Shown here piece by piece: positions 7,391 to 11,912 of a stretch of DNA of 11,912 bases. How positions within the stretch are numbered: position 1 is the first letter of the stretch; each line of letters begins with the position of its first letter. Source of the DNA: Bacillota bacterium (lineage in GTDB: Bacteria; Bacillota; Clostridia; Lachnospirales; Lachnospiraceae). The translations under genes and the position numbers were made by a program. Under the pieces are notes generated by a model. The model was not told the origin of the DNA. It saw only the letters and a list, made by a program, of their open reading frames with translations, and made no database searches. The stretch lies in assembly GCA_023428655.1 (NCBI GenBank), contig JAEYXC010000362.1:1-11912 (forward strand), read 5' to 3'.

Positions 7391-7442
7391 ACAGCGTGCT
7401 ATGATACCGATCCACCGATACGGTTTTGTCATAGCACGCTGT
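7391..7442 (-). terminator. Rho-independent terminator of the two-component operon
   Basis: A perfect 14-bp stem, ACAGCGTGCTATGA with TCATAGCACGCTGT, encloses a smaller ACCG/CGGT pair. It begins 29 bp after the histidine kinase stop. On the minus strand it is followed by the T-rich CTTTTCTCTTTTCTTATTT, as expected for termination of that gene. Confidence 0.85.
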
Positions 7443-7471
7443 TTCCTTTCGAATAAGGCATCCCGCTTAAG

Positions 7472-9367
7472 TTACTCCTTGAAACTATTTACGATGCCCA
7501 GCTCTTGTTTTTGATATTCTACCCAATCAAAGCTAAGGTAAATCTTAAACATATCCCCCTCCACTTCAAGCTGAAGATCACCACCACAAACCCTGGTAAA
7601 GCTTTCAGCAATGGATAAGCCCAAGCCACTGCCCTCCGAGGTTCTCGCCTGATCTCCCCGGGTGAACCGTTGAAGAATTTCCTGCGCAGTGAAATTCATA
7701 TCATAGCATGCAATATTCTTCACAGAGACCACTGCCTTATTACCTTTTAACATCAACTCAATATATACCCTCGTCTCCCGCATGGAATATTTCAGAGCAT
7801 TATCTACTATATTTAATAAGACACGATATAGTTTATTTCCATCCGCATAAATATAAATTGGTCCTTCCGGAAGCTTGCATTTAAAAGAAAGCCCCGAAGC
7901 CTCAATACGGTCATCCATATCTGCCAGTGTCTGCCTGATTAGCTTTCCTAAATCAATATAGTCGTATTCCAGTTTCATATCTCCACTGGTACTTTTGGCT
8001 AATTCAAACAGATCCATGACAATATTCTTCAATCGTTCCGATTTATCCTGTAGTATTCTGATGTAATCCTTTGCTCCTTCTGAAAGATTATTTTCCTTGG
8101 ATAATAAATCAATGAAGCTGATGATTGAGGTAAGTGGCGTCTTTAAATCATGGGATACATTCGTAATCAGCTCTACCTTCATTCGCTCCGATTTCATCTG
8201 CTCCTCGGTAGCTTTTCTTATTTCATTATTAATCCTATCATAGATGTTATTGTTTCCCTTGGTATACCAAACAATAACCAGGATTTCAAATAGTAGCGGC
8301 AAGACAAACCACCATTGACCAAAAGCCACTAAGTATGCAACAGCTGCGGATGTGATAATCGTACTAACCAAAAAGATCATCTGTCGATATTGAAGATTCT
8401 TAGCAAAGGATTCTGTATGGAATATATCCTCGAAGAAAAGGTATCGATATATTTGCTGAAGCCTATGATAAGACCGGTATATAAAGCTATCCTTCAGCAG
8501 CCGATCCGCTTTAAGCTTTCTAACCAGTGAATGTAAAAACAGTAACGTTATACTACAAAATAGTACTGTTACAATGGCAATAAACATCGTTTTTGAAATG
8601 CCTGTTTCCATTATTTGTCTAACAAAATCCCACTGATATATATCCACCTTGATTCCGATGGATACCTTACCATTTAGAATTTGTATCATGCTTGCAGTGA
8701 ATAACCAGATTACCAAACCAAGTGAAAATATTAATAGCTCCGTATAGGTTCGATCCGACTTTTTCAAATACACCGCATTATCCTCCGCTTTCCTGCCGGT
8801 AATGATACAGGAGAATACAGTAAGGGATAGGCTAAGAAGTAGGCCGATCAGACAAAGAATCGCATTCGGCATTAGCTCAGCCCGGATGCCACTCCAGATT
8901 TTCTGCTTCGCTTCTATAAAGTCATTGGGAAATGCAAGATAGGCGGTATAATCGGAAAACAGGCCATGCCCAAGCTTCATTCTATTATACGAATTGGGCC
9001 CGCTCATCCATTCTCCACCTTCCATATAAAAGAAGGCTCTCGTAAATTGCTCATAATATGCACGATCCGTCCGTTCGGTATTTGAGTACTCCTTGGAATC
9101 TACCTTTATGTAATAATAAAAGGGTACATTGACCAGCTCTTCATGATTATATGCTATTAGGGACACCTTCTGAAGAGCATTATCCAGGGTATAAAAAAAA
9201 TCCTCACTCAAATTGTAGTCCGGCTCAATCAGGCACTCCGGATCCAGTCCCTTTTGTAACCCAAACTGAAGCTGTGTCATCGCCATAGTAAAGGATGCGA
9301 TAATGACGAGGAAAATAACTGCTTTGGTAAGCTTATGATACCTAAGATTTTTCAATTTTGTATCCAA
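7472..9367 (-). CDS. Membrane sensor histidine kinase
   Basis: The 631-residue protein has a first membrane helix at about 15-34 and a roughly 130-residue segment predicted outside the cell. Five more hydrophobic segments follow, at about 168-190, 209-230, 258-281, 329-347 and 350-368. The HisKA domain carries the phosphorylated histidine at 406 in NVSHDLKTPLTSI. The HATPase_c domain has the N box (VDNALKYS, Asn523) and G box (GSGLGLSIA, 579-587). It should phosphorylate the response regulator encoded just upstream. The stimulus cannot be told: I do not recognise the outer segment, and the six-helix layout is more elaborate than a simple two-helix sensor. The start is TTG (9365-9367), 26 bp inside the regulator gene, with AAGGTGG about 9 nt before it; another TTG four codons later is the alternative. 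The overlap implies translational coupling. Confidence 0.88.
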   Translation of the reverse strand: MDTKLKNLRYHKLTKAVIFLVIIASFTMAMTQLQFGLQKGLDPECLIEPDYNLSEDFFYTLDNALQKVSLIAYNHEELVNVPFYYYIKVDSKEYSNTERTDRAYYEQFTRAFFYMEGGEWMSGPNSYNRMKLGHGLFSDYTAYLAFPNDFIEAKQKIWSGIRAELMPNAILCLIGLLLSLSLTVFSCIITGRKAEDNAVYLKKSDRTYTELLIFSLGLVIWLFTASMIQILNGKVSIGIKVDIYQWDFVRQIMETGISKTMFIAIVTVLFCSITLLFLHSLVRKLKADRLLKDSFIYRSYHRLQQIYRYLFFEDIFHTESFAKNLQYRQMIFLVSTIITSAAVAYLVAFGQWWFVLPLLFEILVIVWYTKGNNNIYDRINNEIRKATEEQMKSERMKVELITNVSHDLKTPLTSIISFIDLLSKENNLSEGAKDYIRILQDKSERLKNIVMDLFELAKSTSGDMKLEYDYIDLGKLIRQTLADMDDRIEASGLSFKCKLPEGPIYIYADGNKLYRVLLNIVDNALKYSMRETRVYIELMLKGNKAVVSVKNIACYDMNFTAQEILQRFTRGDQARTSEGSGLGLSIAESFTRVCGGDLQLEVEGDMFKIYLSFDWVEYQKQELGIVNSFKE

Positions 9368-10043
9368 TTCCCCACACCACCTTCAAATAATTTGGCTCCT
9401 TAGGATTTATTTCAATTTTCTCACGAATGCGCCTGATATGTACCATCACTGTATTCTCAATCGAATACGCCGGTTCATTCCATACCTTTTCATAAATATC
9501 CTCCGCAGAAAATACCATACCGGCATGACTCATCAGAAGCTCTAATATCTTATATTCTGTCGCCGTCAGCTTCACCGCTTCACCGTCCACGGAAAGCTTC
9601 TTGGAAACCGTATCGAGCAGCAGTCCGCCTACCAGGATTTCTCCCTGTCTGCCGCGATTTGCTGCATCTCCAAGAAACAGATAACGTCGAAGCTGGCTTT
9701 TTACTCTGGCTAACAGCTCCTGTGGATGATAAGGCTTTGTGATATAATCATCCGCTCCCATGGTAAGGCCCAGAATCTTATCACTTTCCTCTGACTTTGC
9801 CGAAAGCAGGATGATTGGGATGTTTTTCTTCTCCCGGATTCTCATGGTCGTCGACAAACCATCGAGCTTCGGCATCATGATATCCAGTAAAAGCAGCTGG
9901 ACCTCCTGATTTAATAATACCTCCATCGCTTCCAAACCGTTATAGGCCTTTAACACCTCATACCCTTCCATCGACAGCAGTCGATCAATCGCCTTAACAA
10001 TTTCCCTATCATCATCCACCACTAAAACTCTTGCGCCACTCAT
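9342..10043 (-). CDS. OmpR/PhoB-family response regulator
   Basis: The 233-residue protein has a receiver domain with the acidic triad DDD (10-12), the phosphoacceptor Asp54 in LLLDIMMP, a switch serine in LLSAK and Lys103 in ITKP. A winged-helix DNA-binding domain follows, with LTATEYKILELLMSHAG, a recognition region ENTVMVHIRRIREKI, and the wing ending in VVWGIGYKIEKS. The order regulator then kinase, with overlap, is typical of this class. The ATG at 10043 is preceded by AAAGGA. The targets are unknown, although its own promoter holds an 11-bp-period direct repeat that suits a PhoB-type dimer. Confidence 0.93.
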   Translation of the reverse strand: MSGARVLVVDDDREIVKAIDRLLSMEGYEVLKAYNGLEAMEVLLNQEVQLLLLDIMMPKLDGLSTTMRIREKKNIPIILLSAKSEESDKILGLTMGADDYITKPYHPQELLARVKSQLRRYLFLGDAANRGRQGEILVGGLLLDTVSKKLSVDGEAVKLTATEYKILELLMSHAGMVFSAEDIYEKVWNEPAYSIENTVMVHIRRIREKIEINPKEPNYLKVVWGIGYKIEKS

Positions 10044-10074
10044 GCTTCAATTCCTTTCCTAAAAGCCTATCCAG

Positions 10075-10131
10075 ATTATATTTTAGAAATCTTTCATTTT
10101 CATTGATAGAAATCTTACAATTGTCTTACAA
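10075..10131 (-). promoter_or_regulatory. Promoter region of the two-component operon with period-11 boxes
   Basis: On the minus strand there are two identical TTGTAAGA boxes (10113-10120 and 10124-10131) with an 11-bp period. They are followed by a TATAAT (10075-10080) 32 bp before the regulator start. The sequence 17 bp before the TATAAT is ATGAAA, a poor -35. A weak -35 with direct repeats just upstream is the usual layout of a promoter activated by an OmpR/PhoB-type regulator. A second direct repeat, AAGATTTCTA, occurs twice, 23 bp apart (10084-10093 and 10107-10116). Confidence 0.5.
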
Positions 10132-10289
10132 AATCATAGCTTAACCTTCCTATATCAAAAATTATATATGTTTCTAGATAAGAGTGGTCTGAAATATAAG
10201 GTAAGTTCAAAACCTATTCTAGCACAGGATGGAATAATATGAAATTCCCAATTAATTCAAGATCAGTTTTTGGGTTACCCTTAATGATT
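10132..10289. other. Intergenic stretch with no recognised gene
   Basis: This is the middle of the 385-bp gap between the divergent regulator and racemase genes. It is AT-rich and holds no convincing ORF, RNA gene or long repeat. Only minor inverted repeats are visible, such as GGAAT/ATTCC near 10231-10248. Confidence 0.5.
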
Positions 10290-10296
10290 TATAATA

Positions 10297-10326
10297 TTCG
10301 CATTTTAAACCGAATTGTTATATAAT
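10297..10326 (+). promoter_or_regulatory. Candidate promoter for the racemase gene
   Basis: A perfect TATAAT lies at 10321-10326, about 100 bp before the start codon. The best -35 candidate is TTCGCA (10297-10302) with an 18-bp spacer, matching consensus at four of six positions. A second TATAAT at 10290-10295 has no good -35. Confidence 0.4.
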
Positions 10327-10330
10327 GGTA

Positions 10331-10390
10331 GCAATTACTGGAAAGACAAATTGCCGCTCATGGCATCTCTACATCGCCATATTATGCAAT
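10331..10390 (+). promoter_or_regulatory. Leader with alternative hairpins before the racemase gene
   Basis: GCAATT (10331-10336) can pair with AATTGC (10349-10354). The same ATTGC can instead pair with GCAAT (10386-10390), enclosing ATGGC/GCCAT (10360-10364 with 10376-10380), with symmetric 5-nt internal loops. The two folds exclude each other. The stems are short, so chance is possible. Confidence 0.3.
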
Positions 10391-10428
10391 AGTGTAACAT
10401 ATTAAAGAACAGAGAATGAGGTGTAACA

Positions 10429-11121
10429 ATGAAAACGATTGGATTAATCGGTGGTATGAGCTGGAAGAGTACAATTACCTATTATACTTTAATCAACGAA
10501 GTGATTAAGGAGAAGCTCGGTGGCTTCCACTCAGCTAAATGTATCCTCTATAGTGTTGATTTTCATGAAATTGAGGAGTGTCAAGTCCGAGGTAATTGGG
10601 AGCAAAGCGGTGAAATTCTGGCTGATGCAGCCCTCCACTTAGAGATGGCGGGAGCGGATTTTATCGTTATCTGCACAAACACCATGCATAAGGTAATTGA
10701 TATAATTCAACAAAGAATTACCATTCCCATTCTACATATCGCAGAAGCTACTGCTACAGAGCTTGTCAGCTCCAACATAAAAAGGGTAGCATTGCTCGGT
10801 ACAAAATACACCATGCAGCAGGACTTCTATAAATCCAAGCTAATGGAAGCAGATCTTAAAGTCATGATACCGGAGGAGAATGACATCGATCTGATCAACA
10901 CTACCATCTATGATGAGCTATGCCTTGGTATCATATCCAAGAAATCAAAGGATGAATTCCTACGCATTATTCATTCTATGGCTCATTCTGGAGCCGAGGG
11001 CATCATTCTTGGCTGCACCGAGATTGGATTGCTTGTGGAACAGCAGGATACCTCCATTCCACTATTTGATACAACGTTAATTCATGCGACGAAAGCCGCA
11101 CTTTTCGCAATAGAAGGTTAA
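10429..11121 (+). CDS. Aspartate/glutamate racemase family protein
   Basis: The 230-residue cytosolic enzyme belongs to the PLP-independent Asp/Glu racemase superfamily, which inverts amino acids using two cysteines. The N-terminus MKTIGLIGGMSWKSTITYY is typical of aspartate racemases. The two catalytic cysteines are Cys82 in VICTNTMH and Cys196 in ILGCTEIGLL. The length is normal. The likely product is D-aspartate, but related members act on other amino acids. GAGGTG lies 5 nt before the ATG. It is the first gene of a short plus-strand group, divergent from the two-component operon. Confidence 0.9.
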   Translation: MKTIGLIGGMSWKSTITYYTLINEVIKEKLGGFHSAKCILYSVDFHEIEECQVRGNWEQSGEILADAALHLEMAGADFIVICTNTMHKVIDIIQQRITIPILHIAEATATELVSSNIKRVALLGTKYTMQQDFYKSKLMEADLKVMIPEENDIDLINTTIYDELCLGIISKKSKDEFLRIIHSMAHSGAEGIILGCTEIGLLVEQQDTSIPLFDTTLIHATKAALFAIEG

Positions 11122-11144
11122 GTCGATGAATGGGAGGAATTGCT

Positions 11145-11225
11145 ATGATCCTCTTTAATACCAGCTGGGGTGCAGAGGAAGAAATGGTTACAATGGTACA
11201 GGAAATCGTTGAGAGAAGATTATAA
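11145..11225 (+). CDS. Possible 26-residue small protein
   Basis: The ATG at 11145 is preceded by a strong GGGAGGA with good spacing, and the frame runs 26 codons to TAA. The product starts MILFNTSWGAEEEM and ends VQEIVERRL; the second half would form an acidic amphipathic helix. It lies 23 bp after the racemase stop and 42 bp before the next small gene, on the same strand. I recognise no family. It could be a genuine small protein, a coupling ORF or the remnant of a longer gene. Confidence 0.4.
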   Translation: MILFNTSWGAEEEMVTMVQEIVERRL

Positions 11226-11267
11226 ACGTTCAAAGTCACATTAAGTCTATCTAGAAGGTGAAAAGAA

Positions 11268-11462
11268 ATGATTGGTTTAGTACTACTACTTATAATTATA
11301 TTCATATACCTCGCTTATTGCATTATTGCTACTCATAATGTAGCTCTGGAAAATAATGCAATGCTCCATAAGCTGTTAGAGCTTGAAAAAAAGAAGCAGT
11401 CCGATTCGGTCGTTCCACAGCCGCCTCTACCTAGCAGCGATACAGAGTTACCCTCAGAGTAA
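11268..11462 (+). CDS. Small single-pass membrane protein, hypothetical
   Basis: The 64-residue protein has a hydrophobic N-terminal segment (about residues 2-23, IGLVLLLIIIFIYLAYCII). A short helical, partly coiled-coil-like part with charged residues follows (HKLLELEKKKQ), then a proline-rich acidic tail (PQPPLPSSDTELPSE). AGAAGGTG lies about 8 nt before the ATG. It is the last gene of the plus-strand group, just before a strong hairpin. No family is recognised; a tail-out or tail-in topology cannot be decided. Confidence 0.6.
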   Translation: MIGLVLLLIIIFIYLAYCIIATHNVALENNAMLHKLLELEKKKQSDSVVPQPPLPSSDTELPSE

Positions 11463-11513
11463 AAAAAAGAAGCCCGTATTTTGAGAAGATAGGGTGATGG
11501 ATTATTTGAATCC

Positions 11514-11539
11514 AAAGGGCTGTCTTACGACAGCCCTTT
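11514..11539. terminator. Bidirectional terminator hairpin between convergent genes
   Basis: A perfect 11-bp stem, AAAGGGCTGTC with GACAGCCCTTT, has a 4-nt loop. The A/T ends give a short T-tract on both strands. It lies 51 bp after the small membrane protein stop and 124 bp after the ftsH stop on the other strand, so it can serve both. Confidence 0.75.
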
Positions 11540-11663
11540 CGCATTATATATTAACTTTCATTATTACAACGGCGGTTTCTCTTCGGTCTTATCCCGTAGC
11601 TCCTCCTGAGCTACCTCATGGGTTTTCTATTTTGTCCTAACCTGGGGTTATTACTGGGGTATA

Positions 11664-11912
11664 TTACTGAGTCTCCTCCTGAGTCTCCTCCTGAGTCTCC
11701 AGTTGAGGATTATCCTGATGTTTATCCTGAGCTTCAACCTGAGTTTCCAGCTGTGGATTATCCTGAGTTTCAACCTGAGTTTCAACATGAGGTTCAACCT
11801 GAGGTTCAGCCTGAGGTTCAGCCTCTATTCCCTTCACTTCATTATATATCTTCATGAATTCTTCGCCGGTGATCGTCTCCTTGGCAATCAGATAATCCGC
11901 GATCTTATCAAG
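11664..11912 (-). CDS. ftsH: ATP-dependent zinc metalloprotease FtsH, C-terminal end only
   Basis: The frame is open to the window edge and ends at TAA (11664-11666); 82 residues are visible. The first part, LDKIADYLIAKETITGEEFM followed by KIYNEVKG, is the conserved end of the FtsH peptidase domain. FtsH is a membrane-anchored AAA+ hexamer that degrades membrane and short-lived soluble proteins; this tail would lie in the cytoplasm. After it comes a tail of about 50 residues made of four-residue units ending in Q (AEPQ, VEPH, VETQ, DNPQ, LETQ, EETQ), strongly acidic and glutamine-rich. Variable tails are common in FtsH, but a simple-repeat one is unusual. The AAA and zinc-binding motifs lie outside the window. 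Confidence 0.88.
   Translation of the reverse strand, partial: LDKIADYLIAKETITGEEFMKIYNEVKGIEAEPQAEPQVEPHVETQVETQDNPQLETQVEAQDKHQDNPQLETQEETQEETQ
11667..11822 (-). repeat. 12-bp tandem repeat coding the FtsH tail
   Basis: Thirteen 12-bp units lie in a row, with plus-strand anchors CTGA or close variants at 11667, 11679, 11691 and so on to 11811. Because the unit is a multiple of three, gain or loss of a unit keeps the reading frame and adds or removes four residues. Some neighbouring units are identical (TCCTGAGTCTCC repeated; GAGGTTCA blocks repeated), a sign of recent slippage or duplication. Confidence 0.9.

Noticed and set aside
11333..11515. Minus-strand 60-residue ORF opposite the small membrane protein
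   Set aside because: The plus-strand gene has a ribosome binding site and a clean membrane segment; the minus ORF has neither and lies across the region before the terminator.
11497..11640. Plus-strand 47-codon ORF beginning MDYLNPKG
   Set aside because: It runs through the terminator hairpin, its AGGGTG touches the ATG with no spacing, and the product has no recognisable features.
11618..11857. Plus-strand 79-residue ORF rich in ESPP/EFQPEVQP repeats
   Set aside because: It is the antisense shadow of the 12-bp repeat coding the FtsH tail; the minus frame continues into a conserved FtsH end and explains the openness of the plus frame.

Overview
The window looks like a low-to-moderate GC Gram-positive chromosome, most probably a Clostridia member of the Lachnospiraceae type. 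This is inferred from the hprK / murB / rapZ / whiA gene set, strong GGAGG-type ribosome binding sites, TTG and GTG starts, and a clostridial-style FtsH and two-component pair. No plasmid, phage or insertion-sequence gene is visible. Most of the window is ordinary housekeeping DNA; the unusual material lies between genes and at the right end.

Layout. From 1 to about 10043 every gene is on the minus strand, so transcription runs right to left: response regulator (9342-10043) and histidine kinase (7472-9367), a strong terminator (7391-7442), uvrC (5306-7174) with a good sigma-A-type promoter, a 107-bp tandem repeat array (4928-5265), hprK (3890-4819), a ROK glucokinase (2840-3778), murB (1711-2643), rapZ (842-1696) and whiA (1-825, cut by the window edge). 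On the plus strand are an aspartate/glutamate racemase-family gene (10429-11121), a possible 26-residue ORF (11145-11225) and a small single-pass membrane protein (11268-11462). They end at a terminator-like hairpin (11514-11539) that also faces the end of ftsH coming from the right on the minus strand (11664-11912, only the C-terminus present).

How the genes fit together. The left block joins carbon-status control (HPr kinase/phosphorylase, glucokinase, RapZ) to cell-wall synthesis (MurB) and cell division or chromosome control (WhiA). murB, rapZ and whiA are 14-16 bp apart and are almost certainly co-transcribed. The two-component pair overlaps by 26 bp and has a period-11 direct repeat at its promoter, suggesting autoregulation.

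Most notable. (1) Three 107-bp tandem copies of a folded element lie between uvrC and hprK. Base changes between copies are compensatory in two stems, which points to selection on structure. (2) The FtsH C-terminal tail is built from about thirteen 12-bp (four-codon) repeats. The same 12-bp periodicity continues beyond the stop codon, shifted by one base, as though a longer tail had decayed.
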